A stretch of 64,000 bases of DNA from an uncultured Croceitalea sp. (GCA_947494805.1 CANLWK010000003.1:1-64000), one strand, 5' to 3'; counted from the first letter of the stretch, positions 1-9,403 are shown. The notes: generated by a model from the letters alone, not told the origin. Made by a program: numbers and translations.

Positions 1-204
1 GCTCCAATAGCAAAGGGCCGGGACAATGTCACCGTGACAATGTTCGACGCCAGCGGTAGAATGGTCGGCAATGCCATGAACTACGACCTCTCCAAAAATG
101 AGGGCATCGTACAATATCCCTTGGGGTACCTCGAAACAGGCGCCTATATGATAAAGGTCGATGGCAACGGGTGGTCAGATGCCAAACAGATCATCGTAAA
201 ATAG
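1..204 (+). CDS. C-terminal tail of a T9SS type A sorting-domain protein (partial)
   Basis: Only the last 67 residues are present; the frame is open from base 1 to the TAG at 202-204. The tail has the beta-sandwich pattern of the Por/T9SS type A C-terminal sorting domain: a strand with 'VTMFDASGRMV', then 'YLETGAYMIKV' and a final 'AKQIIVK' strand ending at the stop. This domain directs secreted proteins through the type IX system, whose core genes gldKLMN lie at 11-15.7 kb here. The secreted function itself is outside the window. A strong terminator follows 22 bases after the stop. Base composition is around 50-57% GC, richer than most of the window. Confidence 0.8.
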   Translation, partial: APIAKGRDNVTVTMFDASGRMVGNAMNYDLSKNEGIVQYPLGYLETGAYMIKVDGNGWSDAKQIIVK

Positions 205-226
205 ACCTTCAACATTTTCTAGAACC

Positions 227-257
227 AAAGGCCCCCATCACAATGATGGGGGCCTTT
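227..257 (+). terminator. Rho-independent terminator after the T9SS cargo gene
   Basis: A perfect 14-bp GC-rich inverted repeat (227-240 with 244-257) closes on a 3-base loop and runs into TTTT-ACTTTT. It lies 22 bases after the stop of the plus-strand gene, and the stem is A/T-flanked on both sides, so it could also stop minus-strand transcription coming from the CPXCG gene. Confidence 0.9.
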
Positions 258-306
258 TACTTTTAACGCTTACCAAAAATACGTTTGACAGATATAACTA
301 CGGTCA

Positions 307-489
307 TCACTGCTCGAGGCCAAGGGCCTCAAAACCAACCAAAACCGCCTCCTCAAAGCGAGGGCCTACCTCAATAGGGTTACAGCATACCTCACAGTCC
401 TCAACATAAACCTGATGGGCAACGGAAGCATCCAAAACCATCGATATCAACTCCCAACAATAGGGGCATTGAAAAAAGTGTTCTAGCAT
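307..489 (-). CDS. CPXCG motif cysteine-rich zinc-binding protein
   Basis: This 60-residue protein carries CPYC at residues 8-11 and C-x-x-C-C at 32-36, the paired-cysteine layout of the small CPXCG family (Cys_rich_CPXG), which most likely binds one zinc ion. No enzymatic role is known for the family. It has no signal peptide, so it should be cytoplasmic. It starts 2 bases after the stop of the TolC-like gene and is therefore probably the last gene of the efflux operon; whether that is functional or simply read-through is unknown. Confidence 0.8.
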   Translation of the reverse strand: MLEHFFQCPYCWELISMVLDASVAHQVYVEDCEVCCNPIEVGPRFEEAVLVGFEALGLEQ

Positions 490-491
490 TC

Positions 492-1886
492 TTATAATTC
501 CACGTTCAATAACTGACCTGTCAATTGCAGTAACTGTAATTCTGCCAGTTTAGCATTATACTTTGCCAAGTTTTTACTCGTTTTTGCATTCAATAGGTTC
601 AATTGCGCCTGTCTTAGTTCAACCGAAGTTATTTGCCCTAATTTGTAGCGCTCATTGGAACGGTCATAGTTATTGGTAGCAGTAGTAACGTTTTGTTCTT
701 GTAAACGATAGATCTCCAATCTGTTCTCAAAATTGCCCTTTGCATTGGCAATGTCACGTTTAACTTCTTGTTTTATCTGCTTTTCGAGTATCTCTTGACT
801 ATCTAACAATACACGTGCATTCTTAATTTGGGTTATACCTGTGCCTCCGTCAAAAAGATTCCAAGTAAGCGAAGCCCCAAGTCCAAAATTTCTTCTATTG
901 TTAACGTTAACCCCAGGAAAGAAGGCACCCGGAGCATTTTGATTCAAATTCCAGCCATAAAAACCTGTCAGACCCACTGTAGGTAAGAATACTGATTTAC
1001 CAGCTTTTAGGTTATAATCATTGATCATGATGTTTTTTTCGGCCTGTAACATCCGAATGTTGTTCCTTTCACCCTCCTCCAAAAATTCATCCAAAGTCAA
1101 TGCGTTTGTAAATACAACGTTGGTATCAACATTAAAAAAGTCCTTCAAATCTTCATTCAAAAGTACGTTCAGATCTCGCTGCGTATTGCGCAGGGTCTGT
1201 CTTTCATTCATTAAATTAATACTGTCATTCACCAAATCCACTTCTGCGTTCAATACATCAAGCTTATTTGTTTGTCCATATTCGAAACTATACTCCGCCC
1301 GTTGCAACCTATTCTCCGTATTGGCGAAAGTTTCTTCGAGTACACTAATGTTTTCTGAAAGTCTCGCCACTTCAAAATACACTGTAAATAACTGTAGTAT
1401 CGTAGTCTCAATGGTTTCACGTGCTTGAAGCTCAGATAAATTGTATTCTTCTTTTAGACGCTTGTAGTCATACCATCTTCCCAATCCGTCGAAAAGCGTA
1501 TAGTTAGCCGTTAACCTTGCATTATAACGCTGTGCCTCGGCTTTATCAAGCTCGGCGTCGGGTCTTGAAATAGGGTTTCCCGTTTCTGGATCTATTTGAA
1601 CGTTTCCTTCATCATCACTTAAAAATTGTCCTGGAAATTCAAAGGTAGAATCATCACGCTGATAGTCCGCTCCTGCGGTACCAGTCAGCGTTGGTAAAAA
1701 TCCGGAGTTTAAAATACTTTTGTTATTCTCGGCAACCCTTACATTGTTCTTAGCAATACGAACCCCAAAGTTATTCTCAAGCATCAACTTCACCGCTTCT
1801 TCTTTTGATAAAATCTTTTCTTGGGCAACTAAGGAATGAACAGCAACAACCATTAGGGTTGTCATCAAGAAGTGTTTTACTTGCAT
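492..1886 (-). CDS. TolC family outer-membrane efflux protein
   Basis: A 464-residue protein with a signal peptide ending near residue 21 (VHSLVAQ) and the two repeated long helical hairpins of the TolC/OEP fold: 'LLNAKTSKNLAKYNAKLAELQLLQL' at the C-terminus is represented by positions 522-596, and matching helices with the 'RQAQLNLLNAK' pattern occur nearby. It forms the outer-membrane exit duct for the RND pump encoded upstream. Its ATG shares one base with the pump's stop codon (TAATG at 1884-1888), a sign of translational coupling. The substrate cannot be told. Confidence 0.9.
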   Translation of the reverse strand: MQVKHFLMTTLMVVAVHSLVAQEKILSKEEAVKLMLENNFGVRIAKNNVRVAENNKSILNSGFLPTLTGTAGADYQRDDSTFEFPGQFLSDDEGNVQIDPETGNPISRPDAELDKAEAQRYNARLTANYTLFDGLGRWYDYKRLKEEYNLSELQARETIETTILQLFTVYFEVARLSENISVLEETFANTENRLQRAEYSFEYGQTNKLDVLNAEVDLVNDSINLMNERQTLRNTQRDLNVLLNEDLKDFFNVDTNVVFTNALTLDEFLEEGERNNIRMLQAEKNIMINDYNLKAGKSVFLPTVGLTGFYGWNLNQNAPGAFFPGVNVNNRRNFGLGASLTWNLFDGGTGITQIKNARVLLDSQEILEKQIKQEVKRDIANAKGNFENRLEIYRLQEQNVTTATNNYDRSNERYKLGQITSVELRQAQLNLLNAKTSKNLAKYNAKLAELQLLQLTGQLLNVEL

Positions 1887-4800
1887 TATAAAATTTCTTC
1901 TAATTCTTTTTGGTTTTTATCGTCGAAGTTTTGTTGGGCTTCATGGCCATTGAGTTTAGCTTTGGCGTCTTCAGACATATGGGCTTCTTCAATCTGCTCT
2001 TTTATTGCTCTTTCTACTTCTTCTTTTCTGATTTTATTGCCGGTAGCCAACCATTTTACCCCGACTTTTACGCTATTACTAAAAGAAAGAAAGAGCGGTA
2101 ACATTAACAATGTTAAAACTGTCGCAAAGCCTATACCGTATGCAATGGAAATTGCCATCGGCTTTAAAAATTGGGCTTGCCTACTTTTCTCAAGTAACAG
2201 TGGTGCCAATCCGGCTATAGTCGTGATTGAGGTTAAAAAAATAGCACGAAATCTTGAGCGACCGGCTTCATACAAAGCCTTATCAAAAGACATTCCCTCG
2301 CGAAGATTACCATTAAATTTTCCGATGAGCACCAAACCATCATTGACCATGATTCCGATAAGCGCAATAATACCCAACATTGAAAGAATATTGATTGGAA
2401 AACCATGAATCCAATGCCCCCAAGAGACCGCAGTCAGACTAAATGGAACAAGGAGCAATAATAACAGAGGTTGACTAAAGCTTCTGAAAGTAAAAGCAAT
2501 GGTCAGGTATATTAAGAACAAAACCGCCAATCCTACAAAATTCAATGAATTGGTCAACTTATTGCGCTCTCTGTTCTGACCCTCATACGAGGCCGTTACC
2601 GAAGGATATTTTGACTGGATATCTGGCATAATTTCATTTTTGATCCATGTCAAAATATCTGGAGCACTTGTGGTTTCTGCATCTTTTAAATCTGAACTTA
2701 TTTGAATCTCACGCTGACCGTCTAAGTGGTTTATCGCTACATCACCTCTTGAAATAGAATAATTTGCAATTTCTTTTAATGGAACTCGAGCACCTGTAGG
2801 CGTGGCAATTCGCATTTCATCTAAATCTGTTATAGAGGACCTATTCTCCCTATCATAACGCACCCAAACACGAATCTCATCTTGACCACGCTGAAAACGT
2901 TGTGCTTGAGCTCCAAAGAACCCTGCACGAACTTGGTTCATCACAGTGCGTAAATCAAGTCCCAGTAAATATGCACTTTCTTTAAGATCTAATTGTATTT
3001 CTTTAATACCCGCAGGGTCGTTATCAGCAACATCTTTAAGCAAATCATTACTTAACATTGCCTGTTTGAGCTCTGCTTTTGCCGCCTTCAGTTCTTGAAT
3101 ATTATTGCCCAATAGGGAAACCGATACGGGGTCCCCTCCAAAGTTTCCACCAGATCCGTAGATAAGACTTTCAGCGCCGACAACCGGACCAACAAGTTCA
3201 CGGAGCCTATTGGTGACCAAATCGGAGCGAACTTCATCAGGGCGCTCTTCCCCTGGCAATAAATTGATGACCAATGTTGCCGCGGATGACCCAGGACCAA
3301 CATTTTTTATCATGTTCTTGAAAAGCATCTTGTCCGATTCCTTCAAGTATTCCTTGGTCAGTTCTTGATTGACTACGATTGCTTTCTCTTCTATTAAACT
3401 GATTATAGAATCTGTGACTTTTTCATTGGTGCCATTTGGCATGAGAAGTTCTACCGCAACCCTGTCACTTGCAATTCTAGGAAAGAAAGCAGTTCTGATA
3501 ATTCCACCACCTATAGAACCAAAGGTCAATACCAGAGCCATCACGAAAAAAGCAAACGTCAATAGCTTATACTCCAAGGCAAACTTCAATGTAGGACTGT
3601 AAAGTTTATCACGCATCCATGCCATAGCATTATCGCCCGCCTTATTTATTCCGCGAAGTTTTGCAAACAATGCGGCGATCCCTGTTTTTGGTTCTGTACT
3701 TTGTTTTCTTAACGCTTTGGAATGAGCCAAATGCGCAGGTAGAATAATCAATGCTTCTACCAAAGACACTACAAGCGTTAATATTACAATCACTGATACC
3801 TCCCCAAAAAAGTCTCCAATTCTTCCATCTAAAAAGAGAAAAATCGAAAATGCCAAAATCGTGGTCACTATTGCCGAAACAATAGGTGGAATAACCTCTA
3901 ACGTTCCGTCAACTGCTGCTCGAATTGGGCTTTTGCCCTTTTCATAATGTTGGTAAATGTTTTCTGCTATTACAATACCATCGTCTACCAAAATACCGAT
4001 AACGATAATCATCCCGAACAATGAAAGTACATTGATGGTAACATTCAACATGGGTGCAAAAACGAACATGCCCAAAAAAGCGACCGGGAGCCCAAAAGCT
4101 ACCCAAAACGCCAGTCGTGTATTTAGAAACAATGATAAAAACAATAGCACCAAGATCATACCCACTATAGCGTTTTCAGTCAACAACTGTGTACGCTGTG
4201 TCAACGTTGTTGATAGATCACTGATAACGTTCAACTCGACATTATTATATTTTTGATTGAATGCTCCAATATATTCCTTAACCCGTTCGGCAGAGCCTAT
4301 CAAATCTTCAGTATTAGTGCTGGTAATCGTCACATTAACTGCGAGATCCCCATTAAAATATGTTGCATTTGGTGTCTCAGAAAACCGATCTCGAATTTCA
4401 GCAACATCTTTTAATCGTACTGTACGTCCAGAGGCATCACTGCGCACAACGATATTTGATAGTTCATCACCGTAGTAAGAACGATTGTTGGCACGAATAA
4501 GGTATTCTTCAGCACTGGTCTTAATGTTTCCGCCTGTGACCAATATATTTGCATTTGAAACGGCTTGCGCAACTTCATTGAACGAAATGTTATAGGCCAA
4601 AAGGTTATTCTCGTTTACGGCTATTTCAATTTCTTCTTCAGGATATCCAGAAATATTGATTTGGGAAATACCGTCAATTGCGCGAAGATCATTCTCGACT
4701 TGGCGGCCAATTTGTTTCAGTGTTACCAATTCGATATTCTCACCACTCACCGCAAAACTAATGGTCTGCCGAACTGCCTCTAGTTTAGAGACCACCAAAG

Positions 4801-5173
4801 GTTCCATACCCGAAGGAAAGGTAGGTACTCTATCGACAGCATTCTTTACCTCTAAGAGCATGAAATCAATGTCTTGCCCTTTTTCTATCTCAACATTGAT
4901 GGAGCCTGAATTTTCACTGGAAGTTGAAGTCACTCTATCAACGCCTTGCAATCCCTTTAGGTTATCTTCTATTTTAAGTACGATTCCTTCTTCTATCTCT
5001 TGTGGAGAAGCTCCTGGGTAAACAATACTAATCAATACATTTTTAGATTCTGTAAGCGGAAAGAAAGAAGACTTTAATGATAGCGCACCAACAATCCCGA
5101 AGACCAAAAAGGCAAAAATGATAACATTGACGGCAACATGGTACTTGATAAAATATTCTATGACTTTTTTCAT
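1886..5173 (-). CDS. RND family efflux transporter permease
   Basis: A 1095-residue inner-membrane pump with the AcrB architecture: an N-terminal membrane helix, a large periplasmic loop, a six-helix bundle, then the same arrangement repeated. The proton-relay aspartate pair of TM4 is present in 'GILVDDGIVIAENIY'. A second 'GIMVNDGLVLIGKFN' marks the matching helix of the second half. A hydrophilic acidic tail of about 45 residues ends the protein, longer than in AcrB. It sits between its adaptor (4-base ATGA overlap upstream) and its outer-membrane duct (1-base overlap downstream). No TetR or MarR regulator is adjacent. The substrate is unknown. Confidence 0.92.
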   Translation of the reverse strand: MKKVIEYFIKYHVAVNVIIFAFLVFGIVGALSLKSSFFPLTESKNVLISIVYPGASPQEIEEGIVLKIEDNLKGLQGVDRVTSTSSENSGSINVEIEKGQDIDFMLLEVKNAVDRVPTFPSGMEPLVVSKLEAVRQTISFAVSGENIELVTLKQIGRQVENDLRAIDGISQINISGYPEEEIEIAVNENNLLAYNISFNEVAQAVSNANILVTGGNIKTSAEEYLIRANNRSYYGDELSNIVVRSDASGRTVRLKDVAEIRDRFSETPNATYFNGDLAVNVTITSTNTEDLIGSAERVKEYIGAFNQKYNNVELNVISDLSTTLTQRTQLLTENAIVGMILVLLFLSLFLNTRLAFWVAFGLPVAFLGMFVFAPMLNVTINVLSLFGMIIVIGILVDDGIVIAENIYQHYEKGKSPIRAAVDGTLEVIPPIVSAIVTTILAFSIFLFLDGRIGDFFGEVSVIVILTLVVSLVEALIILPAHLAHSKALRKQSTEPKTGIAALFAKLRGINKAGDNAMAWMRDKLYSPTLKFALEYKLLTFAFFVMALVLTFGSIGGGIIRTAFFPRIASDRVAVELLMPNGTNEKVTDSIISLIEEKAIVVNQELTKEYLKESDKMLFKNMIKNVGPGSSAATLVINLLPGEERPDEVRSDLVTNRLRELVGPVVGAESLIYGSGGNFGGDPVSVSLLGNNIQELKAAKAELKQAMLSNDLLKDVADNDPAGIKEIQLDLKESAYLLGLDLRTVMNQVRAGFFGAQAQRFQRGQDEIRVWVRYDRENRSSITDLDEMRIATPTGARVPLKEIANYSISRGDVAINHLDGQREIQISSDLKDAETTSAPDILTWIKNEIMPDIQSKYPSVTASYEGQNRERNKLTNSLNFVGLAVLFLIYLTIAFTFRSFSQPLLLLLLVPFSLTAVSWGHWIHGFPINILSMLGIIALIGIMVNDGLVLIGKFNGNLREGMSFDKALYEAGRSRFRAIFLTSITTIAGLAPLLLEKSRQAQFLKPMAISIAYGIGFATVLTLLMLPLFLSFSNSVKVGVKWLATGNKIRKEEVERAIKEQIEEAHMSEDAKAKLNGHEAQQNFDDKNQKELEEIL

Positions 5174-6309
5174 TTACCAGCTTTTTCAGTGATTTCTGAG
5201 CCAAAGACCTTTACCAACATCCCCGCATAAGCACCCGCCACCGGCTTTGAAACAATTGTCTCACCTTCTGGCACATTTTTAAGTACCACTTTTTTATCTG
5301 AAAAATACACCGGTAAAACATCAATGACATCTAAGATTGAATCACGTACCACATAAATCTGGTCATTCTCTGTTAACAATGCCCTATCAACCTCTATGGC
5401 ATTTGGTTCGTTTTTGGCGTTTAGGTTCGCCTCAAGGTATTGTCCTTCTTTTAAATTGGCACCTTTGACTTCAATAAATGCAGTAATAGTTTGCGTCGCT
5501 TGGTCAACCCTACCGTTAATTCTCACAACCTTACCTGTATAGCTTTGTGTTTTATCTAAATTTGATAGCTTTACTTCTTTACCTATTTTTAAGAAATCGG
5601 CGTACGTTTTGCCTATGGCCACCTCAAGCTCATATGTGCCCGTTTTGATAAATTCACCCAACTTTTGACCTACTCTGACCAAGGTTCCCTCAGTGACCAA
5701 TGCTTCGGTCAAAATACCCTCAAAAGGAGCGGCAATCGCATATTTAGCAAGTCGTTGCTCCAAATTTTTAACATTGTAATAGCTAGTGTAAATACCTCTG
5801 CCCGTGATGAAGAATTTCTCTTTGTCAGAATCAATTTTAGGCAACTTTGGTGTAGTCTTCTCTAAATCAAAATTGGCCAGATAGTTTTGCCATTTTGAAA
5901 AGTGTTGCGGATAGTCCAATTGTAAATCGGGCATGATAGAGGTGACTAAATTATAAAGATTGCTCTTCGCCGATTGCACACTTGCGTAATACTCTGAGGC
6001 ATCGATACGGATTAAGGTCTGCCCCTTACGATACTCTTGACCTGTTTTGAATAGCTGGCTTCCTTTTCGAAAAACCCCTTGAACCTCTGCATAGAGTTCA
6101 ACTCGATTTTTGGCAATCAGATTTCCATTTGCTGGAACTTTTATCGATACCATCCCGTTTTTCACGGTATCAACAAAAACAGTCTTTACAATTTTTTTGG
6201 GTTGAGGTCTTCGATTTTCTTTGCTGGCAACAATCAGTTTGGCCCCATAAATGGAACCCCCTATTACCAAAATACCTGCGATTACAGAAATTATTATTTT
6301 TCGCATCAA
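5170..6309 (-). CDS. RND efflux periplasmic adaptor (membrane fusion protein)
   Basis: A 379-residue HlyD/AcrA-type adaptor with an N-terminal membrane anchor (residues about 4-22), a biotinyl-lipoyl-like half-domain around 'VELYAEVQGVF', a helical hairpin, the second lipoyl half ('AIAAPFEGILTEALVTEG') and a beta-barrel domain ('GKVVRINGRVDQATQTITAF'). It links the inner-membrane pump to the TolC-like duct. It is the first gene of the operon. The second ATG codon directly follows the first, so the start could be one residue later. A Bacteroidota -7 box lies just upstream. Confidence 0.9.
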   Translation of the reverse strand: MMRKIIISVIAGILVIGGSIYGAKLIVASKENRRPQPKKIVKTVFVDTVKNGMVSIKVPANGNLIAKNRVELYAEVQGVFRKGSQLFKTGQEYRKGQTLIRIDASEYYASVQSAKSNLYNLVTSIMPDLQLDYPQHFSKWQNYLANFDLEKTTPKLPKIDSDKEKFFITGRGIYTSYYNVKNLEQRLAKYAIAAPFEGILTEALVTEGTLVRVGQKLGEFIKTGTYELEVAIGKTYADFLKIGKEVKLSNLDKTQSYTGKVVRINGRVDQATQTITAFIEVKGANLKEGQYLEANLNAKNEPNAIEVDRALLTENDQIYVVRDSILDVIDVLPVYFSDKKVVLKNVPEGETIVSKPVAGAYAGMLVKVFGSEITEKAGK

Positions 6310-6328
6310 ACGGCTGGATTAGTTTCTG

Positions 6329-6336
6329 CAAAGCTA
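6329..6336 (-). promoter_or_regulatory. -7 box of the RND efflux operon
   Basis: On the minus strand this reads TAgcTTTG, followed by CA, an exact match to the Bacteroidota TAnnTTTG element, 20 bases before the adaptor's ATG. I see no clear -33 TTTG at the usual spacing. The rest of 6340-6400 holds nothing else recognisable. Confidence 0.45.
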
Positions 6337-6410
6337 TTTTATGCGCTAAGGTTCTTGGTTAAAAAATTCATAAATGTTTAGCCATGGTCCAGTTGTTATC
6401 AAACAAAAAA

Positions 6411-6432
6411 GGGGACACACCTCTGCGTCCCC
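6411..6432 (-). terminator. Terminator of the LRR gene
   Basis: On the minus strand an 8-bp stem (one G-T pair) with a 6-base loop is followed by TTTTTT. It lies 27 bases downstream of the LRR gene's stop, between it and the RND promoter, so the two units are separated. Confidence 0.8.
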
Positions 6433-6459
6433 GAACCAAACAAACTAAAGTATAACTAA

Positions 6460-7359
6460 CTACTCATTGTCATCAACATCTTCAAATTTTGTATCGGCCA
6501 TACGTGTTCGAACCTTTTCTAGGTCGAATTCATTATACGGACTTAATGTTTTATCATCAGTATCAAACACCAAGAATTGGTCGGTGTTCATCTGCTTTAA
6601 CCCTGTAAAAGAGTCAAATCGGTTATTTTGTATTTGTAGAATCTTTAAGCTTGCCAGCTGTCCGAATTCTACGGGAATTTCACCTCCTAATTGGTTATTG
6701 GCCAGGGTAAGCTCCTTTAACTTGCCCAAGTTACCCATCTCTTGTGGGATATCACCTTCTAAACTATTTTCAAATAGCCCCAGCACCTCTAATTCTTTCA
6801 GATTACCTATACTATTGGGTATGATGCCTTTTAAATTATTACTTGAAAGGTTTAAAACCTTCAACGTCTTAATAGCTCCAAGACTATTGGGAATAGAACC
6901 CGATAAAAAATTATTGAACATAGATAGTTCTTCTAGATTTTCCAGCTTACCAATACCATTGGGCAAAGCCCCTTTGAGTCGGTTCATCTCTAGTTTTAAT
7001 ACGCGAAGCTCTTGAAGCTTTACGATATCTTTTGGTAAAACACCAGTAATATTGTTGAATGCCAGATTTAAATAAGTGAGTGATTTTAATTCTCCTATAC
7101 TTTCTGGCAATGACCCTGTAAGGTTATTGTTGAATAAGTTTAAACCTACAACATGTCCATTTTTAAGTTCGACCCCTTTCCAAGTACTCACGGATGCATT
7201 TAAGTCCCAAGTGGTTGTCCATTGAACACCTTTTGTTTCAGAAAACAACTCTAGCAATGCGTTCTTCTCTTTGACAGAAACCACCGAAGCTGTTAAAGCA
7301 TTCAGACCGATTACAAAAACAAACATATTTGATAAAACAGAAGTCAACTTCAATTGCAT
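6460..7359 (-). CDS. Secreted leucine-rich-repeat protein, plant-type repeats
   Basis: A 299-residue protein with a signal peptide (about residues 1-23), a short cap, then about eight 24-residue leucine-rich repeats. The repeats carry the 'NNLTGSLPESIG' / 'NNLKGIIPNSIG' signature (LxGxIPxxLG), the type best known from plant receptor kinases. After the repeats comes an acidic tail ending 'DVDDNE'. There is no lipobox, transmembrane helix or obvious T9SS sorting domain, so it is most likely periplasmic or secreted. Such repeats usually bind proteins or glycans; the ligand is unknown. It is monocistronic, with its own promoter and terminator. Confidence 0.85.
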   Translation of the reverse strand: MQLKLTSVLSNMFVFVIGLNALTASVVSVKEKNALLELFSETKGVQWTTTWDLNASVSTWKGVELKNGHVVGLNLFNNNLTGSLPESIGELKSLTYLNLAFNNITGVLPKDIVKLQELRVLKLEMNRLKGALPNGIGKLENLEELSMFNNFLSGSIPNSLGAIKTLKVLNLSSNNLKGIIPNSIGNLKELEVLGLFENSLEGDIPQEMGNLGKLKELTLANNQLGGEIPVEFGQLASLKILQIQNNRFDSFTGLKQMNTDQFLVFDTDDKTLSPYNEFDLEKVRTRMADTKFEDVDDNE

Positions 7360-7384
7360 AATTCTATTTATAAGAATTTACCTA

Positions 7385-7416
7385 CAAATAAAGCGGAAGA
7401 CTACATTTAAGACAAA
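7385..7416 (-). promoter_or_regulatory. Probable promoter of the LRR gene
   Basis: On the minus strand a TTTG at 7413-7416 is separated by 20 bases from TTtaTTTG at 7385-7392, one mismatch from TTTG-N19/20-TAnnTTTG. It ends 25 bases before the LRR start codon. Confidence 0.4.
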
Positions 7417-7483
7417 TTAAATAGGTGAATTCGTCTAGTTCTGTTGTGAAAGTTGTCTATTCTGTGGTTTAGTAAGTTATTTC

Positions 7484-9403
7484 TTACTTTTTGGATTGCC
7501 AGTTTTCCAAGCTTTCTGAAATAGACTCCCAAGATTCCATTAAAGCTTCCAATTCTTTCTTAGCGTTGTGGTAAGTATCAAAGAAAGTAGGCTCGGCCGC
7601 AGTATTTTCATAGTCCATCAGTAACTTATGGTCATACTCGGCAATCTCTTTTTCTTTGGCCGTAATCTTTTTTTCTATAGTACTAAGCTTGTTCTTAAGG
7701 GATTTTACTCGCTTTTGCTTTTCATAGTCGTTCTCGACCACCACAGGTTTATGAGTAGTTTTTGTTTTTTCCTTTCGTTCTATTTTTCTGAAGTTCTCGG
7801 CATTGCGTTGCTCTAGGTAAAAATCAATATCCCCCAGATACTCTTTGATACCTCCATCTTTAAACTCATAGACCTTGTCTGTCAACCCTTGTAGAAAATC
7901 ACGATCGTGAGATACTAAAATCAATGTACCCTCAAAACTTTTTAATGCTTGTTTCAGCACATTTTTAGATTTTATATCAAGATGATTTGTGGGCTCATCC
8001 ATCACCAATACATTGAATGGCTGCAATAACATTTTTGCCAATGCCAATCGGTTTCTCTCACCACCTGATAACACTTTTACATATTTATCTACATCGTCGC
8101 CTCTAAACAAAAATGAACCCAGTATATCACGAACCTTACTTCGATTATTCTCATTGGCAGCATCTATCATGGTATCATGAATTGTTTTGTTCCCTTCTAA
8201 ATACTCTGCCTGATTCTGTGCGAAATATCCGATCTGTACATTGTGTCCCAACTTTTGGTCGCCGAGATAATCTAGTTCACCCACCATAATCTTTGCCAAT
8301 GTGGTCTTACCTTGCCCATTTTGGCCTACAAAAGCCGTTTTACTACCTCTTTCCACCAAAAGGGAAATTTCTTTTAAAACTTCTTTCGCTCCATAACTCT
8401 TTGAAAGCTTTTCCAACTCAACAACAACCTTCCCCGGGGTTACCGAAACCGGAAATCTTAGGTTCATTACACTGTTGTCATCTTCGTCAACCTCAATACG
8501 GTCGATCTTGTCTAGTTTTTTGATCAACGATTGTGCCATTGAAGCCTTGCTGGCCTTTGCCCTGAACTTTTCAATGAGCTTTTCGGTCTGCTGGATCTGC
8601 TTTTCTTGATTCTTTTGTGCATTTAGCTGCTGTTCTTTGATTTCTGCACGTTGTACTAGATATTTTGAGTATGGTTTGTTGTAGTCGTAGATTCGGCCTA
8701 GTGAAATTTCAATTGTTCGGTTCGTAACATTATCGAGAAACATTTTATCATGAGAGACAATTACTACCGCCCCGGCGTAGTTTTTCAAAAAGTTCTCAAG
8801 CCAAATTATGGATTCAATGTCCAAATGGTTTGTAGGTTCATCCAACAACAGAACATCATTCTTTTGAAGTAGCAATTTGGCCAGTTCTATTCGCATTCGC
8901 CAACCACCAGAGAACGTTTCGGTCACTTTATCAAAGTCTTCTCTTTTAAAGCCAAGGCCCTGCAATACTTTCTCTGTATCACCCTGGTAATTGTATCCGC
9001 CGAGTATTTCATAGTGATGGGTCACATCGTTCAAATCAATCATCAACTGGTTGTACCCTTCACTTTCATAGTCCGTACGCTCGGCCAATTGGGTGTTAAT
9101 TTCTTCAAGCCTTTGTTCCAGTTCTTTAATTTCTTCAAAAGCTTGATAGGTTTCTTCTAGAACCGTACGCCCCTGTTCAAAATCAATGTCTTGTTTGAGG
9201 AAACCTATTTTAACCTCTTTGTCTGAAGCTATGGTGCCCGAATCAGCACTCATCTCTTTACTGAGCAGTTTCAACAACGTGGATTTGCCTGCACCATTCT
9301 TGCCAATTAACCCTACCCTATCACCCGCATTTAGACGAAAGGCAATTTCTTCAAATAAATATTCACCGCCGAAAGCGACTGAAAGGTTATGGATATTTAA
9401 CAT
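7484..9403 (-). CDS. ABC-F family ATP-binding protein
   Basis: A 639-residue soluble protein with two ABC ATPase domains and no membrane segments. The first Walker A is GKNGAGKST at residues 34-42 with signature 'SGGWRMRIELAKLL'; the second Walker A is GQNGQGKTT with signature 'SGGERNRLALAKML'. Both have 'LLDEPTNHLDI'/'VMDEPTNHLDI' Walker B motifs. The linker between domains is the charged ABC-F linker, and a lysine-rich coiled coil (about residues 545-639) ends the protein, as in Uup/YdiF-type members. ABC-F proteins act on the ribosome (translation factors, or antibiotic protection); which applies here cannot be told. It is divergent from the DUF983 gene across 64 bases. Confidence 0.92.
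   Translation of the reverse strand: MLNIHNLSVAFGGEYLFEEIAFRLNAGDRVGLIGKNGAGKSTLLKLLSKEMSADSGTIASDKEVKIGFLKQDIDFEQGRTVLEETYQAFEEIKELEQRLEEINTQLAERTDYESEGYNQLMIDLNDVTHHYEILGGYNYQGDTEKVLQGLGFKREDFDKVTETFSGGWRMRIELAKLLLQKNDVLLLDEPTNHLDIESIIWLENFLKNYAGAVVIVSHDKMFLDNVTNRTIEISLGRIYDYNKPYSKYLVQRAEIKEQQLNAQKNQEKQIQQTEKLIEKFRAKASKASMAQSLIKKLDKIDRIEVDEDDNSVMNLRFPVSVTPGKVVVELEKLSKSYGAKEVLKEISLLVERGSKTAFVGQNGQGKTTLAKIMVGELDYLGDQKLGHNVQIGYFAQNQAEYLEGNKTIHDTMIDAANENNRSKVRDILGSFLFRGDDVDKYVKVLSGGERNRLALAKMLLQPFNVLVMDEPTNHLDIKSKNVLKQALKSFEGTLILVSHDRDFLQGLTDKVYEFKDGGIKEYLGDIDFYLEQRNAENFRKIERKEKTKTTHKPVVVENDYEKQKRVKSLKNKLSTIEKKITAKEKEIAEYDHKLLMDYENTAAEPTFFDTYHNAKKELEALMESWESISESLENWQSKK

Noticed and set aside
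1872-2408. Plus-strand 178-residue frame opposite the RND pump
   Set aside because: The pump reading is conserved along its whole length; the other frame is hydrophobic only because it mirrors membrane helices.
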